From assembly GCA_010015745.1 (NCBI GenBank), contig ML978187.1, positions 186,001-250,000 on the forward strand: 64,000 nucleotides of DNA, in the 5' to 3' direction. This DNA comes from Setomelanomma holmii (Eukaryota; Ascomycota; Dothideomycetes; Pleosporales; Phaeosphaeriaceae). Positions 33,199-44,392 of this stretch are shown piece by piece. Made by a program: the position numbers and the translations under genes. The stretch's first letter is position 1. Every line of letters starts with the position of its first letter. The notes beneath the pieces are model-generated. The model did not search any database. It saw only the letters and a program-made list of their open reading frames with translations, and was not told the origin of the DNA.

Positions 33199-33986
33199 GC
33201 TGATTTGTGGGATGGATGCGGTGACGATGCGTGACAACGAGATGAAGCAATATTGGGAGTCTGACAGCGAGGCTAGTTTGCAAAGCGTGGGATAAAGTGA
33301 TCAATGTAAGACTAAGTGAACTTTACTATATCTGCATTCGGTAGCTACAGTTGCAGGCGCAATCCACGGACCGCTCTGAAGTTTTCACAGTCGGCCATTT
33401 CGCCATTTTCAGGCGAGTAATTATCCGCATTGCATTTCCGTGATACGAAACTCATTTCGGAATCGCAGTTGAGCCTCAGAGTTCAGTTGACGATTCTAGA
33501 TCGAACGTCTAATGTTGCGGCTGTAAATGTGGTGCCGGCAGCCGAATGTCGTCCCGTGAGAGCGCGTGCGATGAGGGGCCGAGAACCCCGCGCTAGCAAT
33601 TGAGGCTGCTTGTGGGGTACATATTAGCACACTTCGTCAGCACATAAAGCCATAGTAGACAAGTCATTTCACATTGCTAAACTCGTGGAAGAGGTTTTGC
33701 AGGTGGATCAAGAAGCTTCAACACCATTCACGTGAAGCAAAAAAGATAACGTTGGGTTCCGTTCGCGGGTGCCAGAAAGAGCAAGGGAAAGCGTTCATCC
33801 GGCAGCTGGAATCTGAGTAGGCGCGATCGAACCACCCAGTTCAGGAACGACTTCATCACGCTTATGAGTCGGAGCTTGAAGTACAGCTACACGAGAACAT
33901 CTGCGACGAACATTTCACGCCGTCCACTTCGCTTCGCTCAAGAATTCGAGATCTCAAACAATTTACGATAGATTATAGTAGTGACC
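33199..33986. other. intergenic region with divergent promoters
   Basis: It separates the 123-residue gene from the DUF3500 gene. No ORF, repeat or RNA gene was recognised. Confidence 0.5.
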
Positions 33987-35355
33987 ATGGCACGAAGGAA
34001 TTCATTCGATCAAGCGTCAGCTGGATTCCGCGCACATCTTCCCGACCTTAGCAGCCCGCGTTTCACATCAGCGGCGAAGCAGAGCGTGTATGAATATGCA
34101 AAGTGCATGCAAGACAATCGCGCCCCGCCGTGGCTGTACGACCTGACCAAAGTCTGGGAGAAGCTGCTATCAGAGCCATACAGAGGTGTTACGAATGACG
34201 GCAAGGTGAAAGATGGCTTGTATCAAGCGCGAGACGAGGGCTTTGACATCGATGGTGCGGTGAGGAAGGCCGAGCGGTTCTTTAAGGGTTTGAGCGAGGA
34301 GCAGAAGACGAAAGTCAGCTATCAAATCAATGCAAGAGAATGGCGGGCATGGAGCAATCCCGAGTTCCTACTGCGACCTTTTGGACTGAGGTTAGAAGAG
34401 AGTATGTCATCGTGCACCGCTTACTGGGTTTCAGGCTGACGAGGTATTAGTCCCAGAAGAGACGGCCCAGTCGATCCTCGGTGTCGTTGAAGCCTCCTTA
34501 TCACCAGAAGGCTACCAAAAGGCACTCTCCGCTATGCGAGTAAACCACTTCCTCGGAGAAGTCGTCAAGCTCCCAAACATCATGAACAAATACTCTTACA
34601 ATTTTCTCATCTTCGGCACCCCATCAGCCTCACCATCTGAACCATGGGGCTGGCTCTTGTACGGTCATCATCTTGACATTGCGTGCTTCTTTAAGGGCCC
34701 ACAAGTCATACTATCACCATCGTTTACTGGCGCTGAACCCAACATCATCGATGACGGAGAGTGGAAAGGGACAGCCATCTTACATCAAGAAGGCCGCCTG
34801 GGCCTGCAGCTGATGCAAAGCCTCAGCAAAGAGCACCAGCAGAAGGCACAAATCTTCAAGAGCCTTAGAGATGATGGCATGAAGCAGGTGTACGGTAACT
34901 CAAACAACGACGAGAGCAAACGCGATGAGCTCATCTCGGACACATGGGGACCGGACGATCAGCGGCATCAATGCGGCGCCTTCCGCGACAACCGAGTGGT
35001 ACCATACGAAGGTGTGCTCGCGTCGGATATGAACTCGGAGCAGCAACAGCTTATCCTCGATACGTGCAACCAGTTCCTGTTATATCACCCCACAAAGTCC
35101 CGGGAGCTCAAGCTTAAAACCATCACACAGCACTTCAGCGAAACATACTTCTGCTGGATCGGCGGCTACGGAGATGACGATGCGTATTACTTCCGTATCC
35201 AAAGCCCGGTCATCTTGGTGGAGTTTGACCATCACTCAGGTGTCTTCCTGACCAACGGGGAGCCGGCCAAGTACCACACGCACACTATTGTGAGGATGCC
35301 GAACGCGGGAGATTATGGACAAGCTATCCGGGAAGGAAACCAGAGACTGGAGTAA
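33987..35355 (+). CDS. DUF3500 family protein
   Basis: Two exons, 33987-34401 and 34451-35355. The 49-bp intron has a GTATGT donor and a ATTAG acceptor; 439 residues result. The frame upstream of the ATG is open but lacks another ATG. Residues 70-140 contain KVWEKLLSEPYRGVTNDG. The core carries WGWLLYGHHLDIACFFKG, ILSPSFTGAEPN and a C-terminal block (CWIGGYGDDDAYYFRIQSP, then VEFDHHSG). These match the DUF3500 pattern of a GHHL motif followed by PxFxGAEP and a His-containing end. The repeated His/Glu/Asp residues could bind a metal, but no activity is established for the family to my knowledge. No signal peptide or membrane span is visible, so it is probably cytosolic. It lies in the same orientation as the DUF4188 gene downstream. 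Confidence 0.8.
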
Positions 35356-36119
35356 AGGGTAGTGGTACGCTAGCTACAAATAATTGACTATCATGGAACT
35401 CATTGTGTGCACCTACGGCTGCACCATAGCTGCATATGAGCTTGATTCGCCAAATGAGCAATGCGAACGAGTAAATAGCCTGTTCGCACGTCTACATAGA
35501 AGTGTAGAATAATTGATACTGCACCGGACCCGAGCGTGTTGTGCTGTCAATTGTGATTGGGCAGCCCGTAATCAGCTAAACGCGACGTATATGAGGCCCA
35601 AGCGCTGCGACGTGAAGCCCCTCGTGCCCCTGCCCGATATGCCCTCGGAGTGTTAACATGATAGAAGACCACGGTTCCGTCACTTTCACGGGCTTTCGCA
35701 TTATCAGTAGTGTCCGAAGAGACTCATTCGCATCATCCTTCACTAGCTTATGTGGCTGACGATGTGTAGCATTGCGGCCGCAGTGAAGTTTCCTTCCGTT
35801 ACGGCCGCTATTTCAACCAATCATGTCGCAGCGCACGCCTCCTGCTCCCCGCTTCTGCGTTGCGGGCGTACGTCGTAAGGCTGCGCCGCCAGACTTGACT
35901 CCTTTGGGCAGACCATCGTTGAGGCTTTCGTGCGAAAGTGCATCACACAGTCATTGACGAGTTTGCGACAGTTCGCAATGTAGCTATATGGTATGGCTGT
36001 GTGCCAGCGTTCTCAGTCTCATCAGCATCAACATCAACACCAACAACCTCGTCATCGCAGCTTCGAACCTCAACAGAACCCCATCTTCAAAGCCTCGATC
36101 TATCATCAACTTCATCACA
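35356..36119. other. intergenic region upstream of the DUF4188 gene
   Basis: It contains the probable promoter and a CA/TC-rich leader just before the ATG at 36120. An in-frame upstream ATG at 35988 would add 44 low-complexity residues and is judged to be leader. Nothing else was seen. Confidence 0.5.
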
Positions 36120-37012
36120 ATGTCTGGTATCCTCAGCATTTTTGAAGCAAGCGACTACACAATCTCCACCTGGTTGATTCTCGGCGCAACTATCCAAAGC
36201 CTCTTGGTCGCATCATTACCACTCAACGTCGCCCTTCTACCGCCAATCACACTTCTCTTGTTCCGTTTCATTCGCGGCTATCTGATCGCAAACAACATTC
36301 TCCCCAACTCAGTCGCCAAAGAAGTCATACTGGGTCGCCAAACATGGCAGATCCCTTCCGAAGACAATACAGTCGTCGCTAAGCCCTCAAGTGACTCGAT
36401 CGTCGTCCTTGTCCTCACAGCTAGCTGGACGCATCCCAACGGCCGCTTTTCGCCAGGAAGCCAGAAAGTCGGCGAGTACTTCATCGACATGTGGAAAGAC
36501 GCTGCGGAGAACCGCGAGAAGTATGGCTTCTTGGGCAATACACCTGGTCTGACCACCGCCGATGATGGCGTGCGACAGGACACCAAGGGCACGACTACCG
36601 TCTACCTGAGCTACTGGAAGACGCTGGAAGGGCTGCACAAGTTTGCGCACGGTAATGTGCATATGCAGTGCCAAATGTGGTGGGATAGAACTGCCATGAA
36701 GGAGTTCCCACACATCGGTGTTGGCCACGAGGTCTACGAGGTGCCAGCGGGTAACTGGGAGAATGTATACCACAACTTCAGGCCGTTTGGAATTTGTAAG
36801 TTGATCTTGAACAAGCGTAAGAGAATTGTGACTAACGGAATGCAGCAAATGCGGAATACCCAGTTTCATCTAAGGGCAACGAAGCTACCGAGGGTGAAGA
36901 AGGCAAGACACAATGGGTCAATGGTTTGAGGGATGCGAATGGTAAGAATTGGAAAACTATGTACTCCCGGATGGGTCGAAAAGCTGCTTTTGGTGTTGTG
37001 AAGACAGCTTGA
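36120..37012 (+). CDS. DUF4188 / monooxygenase-like protein with N-terminal membrane helices
   Basis: Two exons, 36120-36795 and 36846-37012. The 50-bp intron has a GTAAGT donor, a CTAACG branch site and a GCAG acceptor; 280 residues result. Residues 15-65 form hydrophobic segments (LILGATIQSLLVASLPL, VALLPPITLLLFRFI), suggesting a membrane anchor. The globular part contains GSQKVGEYFIDMWKDAAEN, YGFLGNTPG, VYLSYWKTLEGLHKFAHG, WWDRTAMKEFPHIGVGHE and VYEVPAGNWENVYHNFRP. This is the DUF4188 'phenylacetaldoxime-dehydratase/monooxygenase-like' pattern, with His in FAHG and in GVGHE possibly binding haem or substrate. The reaction is unknown. The position beside other aromatic-acting enzymes suggests a redox step on a small molecule (inference). 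Confidence 0.78.
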
Positions 37013-37328
37013 GGTTGGCTGGTGCGTTGTGTCCAAGCTCATGCATATTAGCGGTGTGGGACATCTCATGGTTTCGGCGTTTGCAATGTACAACAGTTAG
37101 GCCATACACGTTGAGTAGGCCTGCGAATTAAACCTCATACCGTTCTTCTCATGGCGCCAGCACATGCGTTGACGTGATGTACGCTCACTGGAGGAGCGTG
37201 GCTATGAGATGTGACACACACGCTTCATCGCCCATCGGGGTATCGAGTCTGACATTGAAAGACCTGCCCCTACAGATCTATACTACCTTTGCACCTTCGA
37301 AGCTGATTGCAAATTGTGACCTTCTTGG

Positions 37329-37646
37329 ATGGTCACTCTGAGTGCTATCTTCTTCTCATCGGCCATGGGCAGCGTGGAGAGCACCGTGGAGGAAAGTGTA
37401 GCGCAGCAATGGCAGTGCCACAAATGTGAGTTGAAGTCTGTCGGTACCTTCTAGGCTGCTCTCACGCACTCAGGCTGCGAGCTCTGGACGAGCGCATGCG
37501 CTGGCAACAGATGTCCTCTTTGCAACCACAGGAAGTGTCGGAAGAAGTGTCGGCAATTCTGGGCAGCTGAGGTGGACGATATGTACTTGATGAAGAGACG
37601 ATCAAAGAAGCTGCAGAAGCAGATGTCGAGGCAGAAAATGTCTTGA
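37329..37646 (+). CDS. small Cys-rich zinc-binding protein (89 residues)
   Basis: Two short exons, 37329-37425 and 37474-37646, neither obvious alone. The 48-bp intron has GTGAGT and CTCAG ends. The joined product contains WQCHKCCELW, CAGNRCPLCNHRKCRKKC and a basic C-terminal helix (MKRRSKKLQKQMSRQKMS). Paired CxxC motifs followed by a Cys/Lys cluster resemble short fungal zinc-ribbon proteins, in which W-x-C-x-x-C opens the ribbon and C-P-x-C-x-H closes it. A second ATG at 37365 (MGSVESTVEES) may be the true start. Zinc binding and a nuclear or scaffold role are inferred. The opposite-strand ORF over the same DNA is Ser/Ala-rich and looks like a shadow. Confidence 0.6.
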
Positions 37647-38563
37647 GAGGTCGTTTCAGCGCGGTAGCTTTCGTCGGCCGGGTTGGTTTTCTTGGCTGCG
37701 AAGTGCTGTGCAAGAATGCTGACACCTACAGCGAGCGGCCTCTTTTGGTCCCTGCGGCAAGATACCCAATAACTCTCCAGTATTCATGCTTTGTGCACTT
37801 GTGATCATTTGTTGTTCATGCCGGTGTGATGTTCGGGGCTGGGCGTGTTGCGTGTAGAATCCCGAGCCCGACCTTCCCGACCACGAAGGCGCACGCGCTG
37901 CAGATCACCAGCTCTTTGGCCAACCGAAAGTGTCAAGTACCAGGTGTTACATTAGTTGTCTGTATGTGCATTGCAAGCGGCCGATAATAAGCTTCAACGG
38001 TGGTCGTTCGCGAAGCCTATCGTCATGCCAGCTCCCATAAGGACCAGCCAGTTGACTCGTGCACTATTCCAGGCTCGTGTCAATGGTTGTGCGCACACAC
38101 ATTCTAGAGTGTTCTTACTGGTCTGTGGGTGTTCCCGCGAGTATCGTTCGGGAATGCTGCAGTGGGTAGGTGCAGGCCCAGGACCGGTAAGGTACCCAAT
38201 GAACATAGCAGGCACCACAGTCGTGAGATTGAGACCACTGCTGTCAGACAGGCGACTAGAACTGGTTCAAGGCAGTACCAATGGGTACGTTGTCCGACAA
38301 GTGCGATTGCGATCCGAATCGATACAGCAACGATGCACATCCCGGCTTCGTTCGAATACCGATATGACCAGACCCATGCAGATGCTATTCGAACGTGCTC
38401 AAAGCACTCTTGTCCATCAGTTAAATAGACTCTGACTCCCGTGATGGAGTTGATATCACAACATCCAAGCAGAACTTCATCCAATATACCACAAGGCCGC
38501 TCATAACTCGATTATCACATCATTTGTGAAGTTCTTCAAGCCAGCACCACAAGCCCAAGCAAT
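37647..38563. other. intergenic region upstream of the EthD-type gene
   Basis: Overlapping ORFs in several frames at 37950-38440 have no motif or splice continuity. The last 100 bp are the probable leader of the EthD gene. Confidence 0.5.
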
Positions 38564-38941
38564 ATGCCTTTCACTATCGCCGCTTTCGTCACCCGCCTTC
38601 CGGCTCTTTCTCCTACTGAGTTCCAGTCGGCATACGAGTCGCATGTTCCTTACCTCCGCGAGACAGTTGGCGACGCTGGATCTCCAGAGACCATTACTCG
38701 CCACTACGTGCGCCGCGCGAAGGCCGATCCCGAGGGTCTCAAGGTGGTTTCGTACACCGGTAGCGAGGAGACCTTCGGCTATGATCTTGTCTCTTACCTG
38801 AGCTTCAAGGATGAAGACCACGCGAAGGTGTTCCAGCAGGCGTATGGACAGAAGCAGCAGGAGATTGGCGCGAAGGTTGCTGAGTTCGCCGAGCTCAACA
38901 GATTCAGGGTCATTGCCTTCCAGGATGCTATTAGCGATTAG
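38564..38941 (+). CDS. EthD-domain (dimeric alpha+beta barrel) protein
   Basis: A single exon of 125 residues with the start in an AAT ATG CC context. The N-terminus FTIAAFVTRLPALSPTEFQS is a first beta-strand followed by the FxxxYExH helix, here YESHVPYLRE with the His typical of EthD-like barrels. A central ITRHYVRRA strand, GYDLVSYLSFKDEDHAKVF and a C-terminal strand (FRVIAFQDA) complete the fold. Members dimerise, and several act as dehydratases or cyclases in fungal polyketide and aromatic pathways, while many have no known activity. No signal peptide is seen. It closes the group of aromatic-metabolism-like genes begun at 27 kb. Confidence 0.85.
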   Translation: MPFTIAAFVTRLPALSPTEFQSAYESHVPYLRETVGDAGSPETITRHYVRRAKADPEGLKVVSYTGSEETFGYDLVSYLSFKDEDHAKVFQQAYGQKQQEIGAKVAEFAELNRFRVIAFQDAISD

Positions 38942-39376
38942 AGGCCCAAGCTGAGGGAGCATGGCAGTGTTCTAGTATATCGAGCGGTGTTCAGCGGAAG
39001 TGGTAATATGTGTACATAGACACTCAGCTTGGCATAAGATCTCTGAAGTTTGGGAACGATGCGCACAATCCTGTTTCTTGGTACCAACTCGTAGTGGCAT
39101 TCAACAAATTAGAAAATCCCCAATAATGTGTGGTCCAGGACTCAGAGTCAGTAGGAAAGCCCATTGAAGACTGGTGATTGGTCCACATGCATGAGCGGGG
39201 AGAGTTCTGGTTCGAAGCTGGCGGTGTTGCATATCCGGACGTGAAGTTCGTACAGATAGATTGAACGTCTGACTTTCCAGCCTTACTTTCGTGCAGGTTG
39301 GTGAGTGCATTCGTTTCAGTCTTGCCGAAAGGCATTGATCTTTTCCAACCGTCGATCGCTTCGAGAATCACTCCAG
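38942..39376. other. intergenic interval between convergent genes
   Basis: A 115-codon minus-strand ORF here (39371-39024) has no motif and overlaps the 3' flank of the C2H2-like gene. It is left unannotated. Confidence 0.4.
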
Positions 39377-40224
39377 CTAAATGACCCCTCGCGTCAATTT
39401 CGGCGGCTCAGACCTGAGCAAGTAGTGCTCTAAAATCATATCTCCAAGGATGCTTTTCAACCTAGCAATGTCGTCGTTGGCTGGCAGAGTAGAGATATCG
39501 GGTGTGTTGACGCAGTACTCGTTCAAATCTGTTACCTATCTTTAGCATTGCGTTACAGTGGCTAATCAAACGCTACTCACATGCTGACGGTATTTCGTCT
39601 TTAGCAACATTGGGAAACAATCTCAGGAAGACTGGTTTCCACTTAAGGTCTATAACCTTCAAGGCACTAAACTGTTTAGACTTGAAGTTCAGTTGAGTCT
39701 TACACACATCTGAGTTGAGGTGGTGGACTTGATTTAGATGATCTCTGTACAAAGTGAGCCCAAGTAACCTAAATGAGACACAGAAGCCGCCGCCGACGTG
39801 ATCACTTACTTGAGTTTTCCCATCTCTGAGAATCCTATGCCGCGACACGGCATCCTCTGCGCGGCGCTTTGGGGTCTTGCTTGTAGTAAGGACATCCCAC
39901 GCGACGCTCCTCATAAGCAGTAATATCTTTACCATCACTATGTATACTGATATCTTGGTGGATGCGAGCAGCCTTCGATGATCTGAGACGGCCAGCATTG
40001 ATCTCTGGTGCTTCTCGCTTTGATGGAACAGAATTGAATTGGCTATCGATGGTTGTGTCGGTGAAATTTTTGCCGCAGCATGATACGGGCGTCGCATCGA
40101 GCACATTTTCTAATTTATATATATCAAGGTGGTCGCTGTTACCTATAGCTTTCGTATTGGTGTCCATGATGACTTGATCTAGAGCGACACGACGACTAAT
40201 GATCAAAAAGCTATCATGCATCAT
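39377..40224 (-). pseudogene. broken C2H2-like zinc-finger gene (fungal CPYYK-type)
   Basis: Exons joined by splice signals are 40224-39810, 39744-39581 and 39528-39377; introns are 65 and 52 bp. The first exon carries the family motif RRVGCPYYKQDPKAPRRGC. The frame then changes by one near 39840, because the continuing sequence CRGIGFSEMGKLK is out of frame and is followed, across the intron, by DHLNQVHHL. Together these give Cys..Cys..HxxxxH spacing of an atypical C2H2 finger found after CP(Y/F)(Y/F)K in many fungal proteins. The C-terminal exon (NEYCVNTPDISTLP, LKSILGDMILEHYLL) is intact. Without the frame change the protein would be about 240 residues. A function is not known; a DNA- or RNA-binding role is possible. 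The start ATG is uncertain. Confidence 0.6.
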
Positions 40225-40865
40225 GCTGAGCAATTCAGAGATACTGTTGAGCGCGATGGTCGAGGCTGTTAACGCATAAGTGGATGAAAACAGCCGTCGA
40301 GCCGCGGAGATGGCAGGCCACCCCAGGTATGAAATGTACCACGATCATAAACTTTCATACCTGTTTGAGCCATGAGCAACACTCAATACTTGCCACAGGC
40401 TTATGCAGAACAATACGTTATTTGCAATGGGAAATGGGGTGGATTTGTTGTTTAAGAGCGATGAAGGTTGCCTAATTTCGAGCGCTACTTATAGACATAG
40501 GGAGTGTGGGAGTCAAGGCGCTAATTATGTTAGTAACATTCACAGCGCGAGAAATCGCTGTTGCAAATATACGCATACATGTGAGACCAATTAGAAACAC
40601 TGCGATATCGCACAAGACAGGATAGAAGTAGATAAGCAGGATCTCTTCTGCACTAGCCCGCAAGCAGCTGCGCTTGCGATCTGTAAGTAGATAGGGACAC
40701 ACATTGTTGGCCTGTGGGTGCAGCAGAGCTACGCCTAGGTGCATGAGAGGATTGTCCAGATGACCTGATCCTATATACAAATAGATCTACCCTTGCAAAA
40801 ATTCATCATATATACAATGAAGCAAGTGTGCACCTAGCGGAACGTACCATTAACCACGATACACC
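40225..40865. other. intergenic interval with a 9-bp inverted repeat
   Basis: GGTATGAAA at about 40326 is repeated inverted as TTTCATACC about 18 bp on, which could form a hairpin or be a binding palindrome. Otherwise no gene, RNA or repeat was recognised. Confidence 0.4.
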
Positions 40866-43800
40866 TCAAAATGCCATAACAGTCAGTAGTTGCGCAGACT
40901 CCGCAAGTTCCCTGACCAAATCTCTCGCAGCCAACTGGCCATTCTTCTCCGCAAGGTGCATGGCTCTCTGCACTTGTGCACCGCCATCAAAGATCATATC
41001 TACGTCTTTATGATATAGCAATAGCAACATGTCCATTCGCCCATTCTCCGCAGCACCCTCGAACGCAGTGCGGCCATGGAATGTACTACCCGGTGCATTT
41101 ACGCTGGCACCCCGTTCGAGAAGCATATCTGCAATCCCGACAAAGCCCCGGTTGGCTGCGATTTGAAGAGCAGTACCACGAGCCCACAGACAAGGTACCG
41201 AATTGACGTCCGCACCATGTTCTATGAGAAAGTCAATGATATCACGCTGGCCGGTTTCAACAGCAAGCTGAAGCGGTGTGTGAGTGATGCGGGATGCCGC
41301 GGCCTGGCCACCTCCCGGTTCTTGGATGGAGTAATTCTGTCGCCACCGTACTTGTTGGGTCGGCACCACTATCCAGCAAAATTCTGACAAGACGCGCATT
41401 GCCCGTCAGGATTGCTTCCCCTAATGGAGTAGGCAGAAAGACTCGTAACCTCCCCCCGTCAGCTGTTCCAGGCCATTTTGCGATGTTCTCGCTTCTTTTA
41501 TCCTTCTCATTCAAGTCGGTGTGGTTGGCCAGTAAACGGACAATCTCCTCACTTTCGTCTTTGATTGCCTGTCGAAGTGCACTGCTTGCTGAGTACATCT
41601 TGCTGAGTACATCTTGCTGAGTACATCTTGCTGTTGGGGTACCGCTGACAGAATGCACCAAGTATGAGGGAAGTCATATCCGCAGAATGAATTGTGGCGG
41701 ATGAAATTGCGACAGGATCGTTGGGATCCGCGCCGCGTACAAGCAGTTCGCGGACGAGGCGCTCTTTCCCGCGTTCAATGGCAACAGATAAGAGCTGTTG
41801 GTACTGACAGCACCGTGTCCCTGTTAGTTCGAGCACCATTATCAAGGAGTAATTTGATTACTTCTTCATCATCCTCTCGATATATTGCCTCCCCAAGAGG
41901 TGAGCGATCAGCGATGTTCGGATCTTCCAATTCCACGATTCCAAGATCACAGCCGGATTCATTGAGAAGTGCGTCGGCGTCGATCAAGCGTGCGATCATA
42001 TCAGTGTTTCCCCAACGTACTGCGAGATAAAGCAGACCAAATGTGTCGACGATGGAGACTGCAACGTCCAAGAATAGCTCAATCAAATAGACATTACGTA
42101 TCAAAATCGCCATTGTAACACATGATGCGACCGGCTTTATGCCCGCGGACATCAGCATAAGAACAATGTTTTGGTGGTTCCCAAGCGTGGCTATCGACAC
42201 AGAAGGCGGGAGTGCTGGCGTGATAAGCTCGGGCATATTTCTTGTGCGTTCGAGAAGTCGCTCCACCATCATCACATTGCCAGCCTCAGATGCTGCGAAA
42301 ATGGCTGCGGAGAATCGTTCGCTCTCCGTAATCGTCTCGAGAATGTCCATGTTTTCGAACATCACGACTAATTCAGAATGACCCCAGCGAATCGGCTCTG
42401 CGAAAGGCGTTGTTCTCCCATAACGGATGGAGATTTCTTTGTACAGCAGTGGCTCGGCACCCGCGGGAATTTGGCCTGCATAACGCCGCACCAAGTTTCG
42501 GGTATGGTAATCAGAACCTTCCACAACATCGAGATTGGCCCTGATACCGATATATTCTTGTATGATGCGCATGTTTTTACCGCGGACTGCCTGGCATAAG
42601 CATCGCACGTTGGGCTGCAGACCTAGTGACATGAAGTATTCCACTATACTTTCGTTGCCTTGGTAAGAAGCATGCTGCAAAGCTTCCATGCAACGCTCAG
42701 CGAGATTGTTCTCGTATAGACGTGTCATCGCCTTACGTGAGCCCAGCATTGTGTTGATGGCAGCAGTCGCTTCTTTTTGGTCGCAGAGTCGCATGGCGTT
42801 GGTCAAAGGTTTGTGGAGCTGATATCCATAATCGAACTTCGTGGGCTTGGTCGCGTACGTCAAGTAGGTGCCCAAGAGTGGTTTATTTGTCCAAAAGTGC
42901 GGATTTTCCAGTTCACGCCAACCAACCTCGGCACCAGCATTTAGAAGCAGTCGTAATATTTCGCACGATTGTGTAGGGAACTCAATTCCAGGCCCCTGCT
43001 CATTGTAAACGAGCCCAAGAAGATGGAACATTGCTGTGGTCTGCGTCTGTAGTTCCATTTGGTTTACATCAACTCCGCATTTGACCAAAGTCTTGACTAC
43101 GCCAAGACGTCGAAATTTACAAGCCAGTCCCAAAGGTGTGAGAGACTCATTGGCGAAGAGACAAGTGGTTCGAGCTATGTCCAGACCTCTCTCAAGGAGA
43201 ATATCGACGATGACTGGGACGCTGGACTTGATGGCGATGGTAAGGATGCTTTGCTGCAGGGCTGTTGAGTATGGGGCTGGAATAGCGTCGAGCAATCTCG
43301 GTCATCTGTGCTACAGAGAAGCGCTTGACTTGCTCAAACAACTTGTCGAATGCCGCATGGTAAGAGCCGACAAAGTTATTCATGAGAAGAAATATTATCT
43401 GTTTGACAATCACAGTGTCCGTAGATGTGGCCTGGAGATCTTGCTGAGTTTTCCAAGGCAGCAAGTGCATGGCTCTGTTGAGGCACGGATCAGTCGAAGA
43501 CAATGTCATGGTGCTAGCAACCTCAAATTCTTGCAACAATCTGGTGTTGAGATGAGCTGTCAACGACATGGTGTTGGAAGGTATAATGTGCTTGGCTTCG
43601 CGTCTAAATGCCGAAGTTGCTTCTCGCAGATCAAGGTAGCTCGATAATAACCATGTTGCGTCTGCTTCAAAGGTGCTGGATGGAGATGGCAGCCGAGAAG
43701 GTATGAGTGACCAAAAGTCGGAGCTGTCCGTGGATAGCGTAGGGGTCTCGTTAGAGGAACAATCTCGGACCAGCGAATCGCCCAAGACCTCGGTGCTTCT

Positions 43801-44392
43801 GGTAACAACGTCGTCCATTGCTTGTCCTCCGGAGGAAGTATCGACTGCTTCATGCCAAGCATCTTTGAATGTTTCTGGCTCCGTTGGGCTGTTTTCGCTT
43901 CCATCTGTGGTAGGAGAAGACTTTCTCGGTGGAGAGCTCGGCTTGATCTCTACCCCGTTTGGCAGATTGCCAGGGGTCACTCGAGGGCAGGTCGTCCGGT
44001 CACAGGCGCAGTCCTTATATCTTGACATCTCTTTCCGAACCTTCGCATCCGGTAGGTGCTCGTCGAAGAAATAAACGGCGCTGCTCAGGTCAGCCTTGGT
44101 GCGGCCTGCGATCACATGCCCTATGAGAAGCCATTCGGCCTTCTTCAAGTACTTGCGATAGCCCCATCTTTTGAATTGTAGCTCGAATTGGGCCTTGCTG
44201 ACGGAATTTAGCAACGGATGATAATGCTCAGTTCACCTCATACTTTGCACTCAGGCCATGTTGTTTCATCAGCTCAAGAACGCCTTGATGACCCTCGAGA
44301 GGACGTTTTTCCTTGAGATAAGGCCGTCGAATAGTCTTCTCGTGGTAGTCCCAACGAGGGCTCGGTATCCTTGTTGGACGCCTTTTGGTCAT
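40866..44392 (-). pseudogene. decayed Clr5-domain / ankyrin-repeat protein
   Basis: Exon 1 is 44392-44244 and a 46-bp intron (GTATGA..GTCAG) joins it to 44197. The N-terminal Clr5 domain is clear (PRWDYHEKTIRRPYLKE, LMKQHGLSAN, FELQFKRWGYRKYLKK). A linker and many ankyrin repeats follow, for example LVVMFENMD, TPLGLACKFRRLGVVKTL, HTPLQLAVETGQRDIIDFL and GTALQIAANRGFVGIADML. The reading frame is interrupted at least four times. One extra base lies near 43297, between QMTE and LLDAIPAP. One lies near 41795, before SVAIERGKERLVREL. A 14-bp minisatellite gives a third at 41587-41633. The last falls around 41300-41400, before the repeat TPLQLAVETG. The joined protein would be about 1150 residues. 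Clr5/ankyrin proteins are regulatory or recognition types. Confidence 0.82.
41587..41633. repeat. 14-bp minisatellite, about 3.4 units, inside the ankyrin gene
   Basis: The unit tgctgagtacatct occurs three times perfectly (41587-41628) plus five bases of a fourth. It lies in antisense orientation within the ankyrin pseudogene. The unit length is not a multiple of three, so each copy changes the phase. Confidence 0.95.

Noticed and set aside
43036..43647. 203-codon plus-strand ORF
   Set aside because: Shadow of the Clr5-ankyrin gene on the opposite strand, with no domain.
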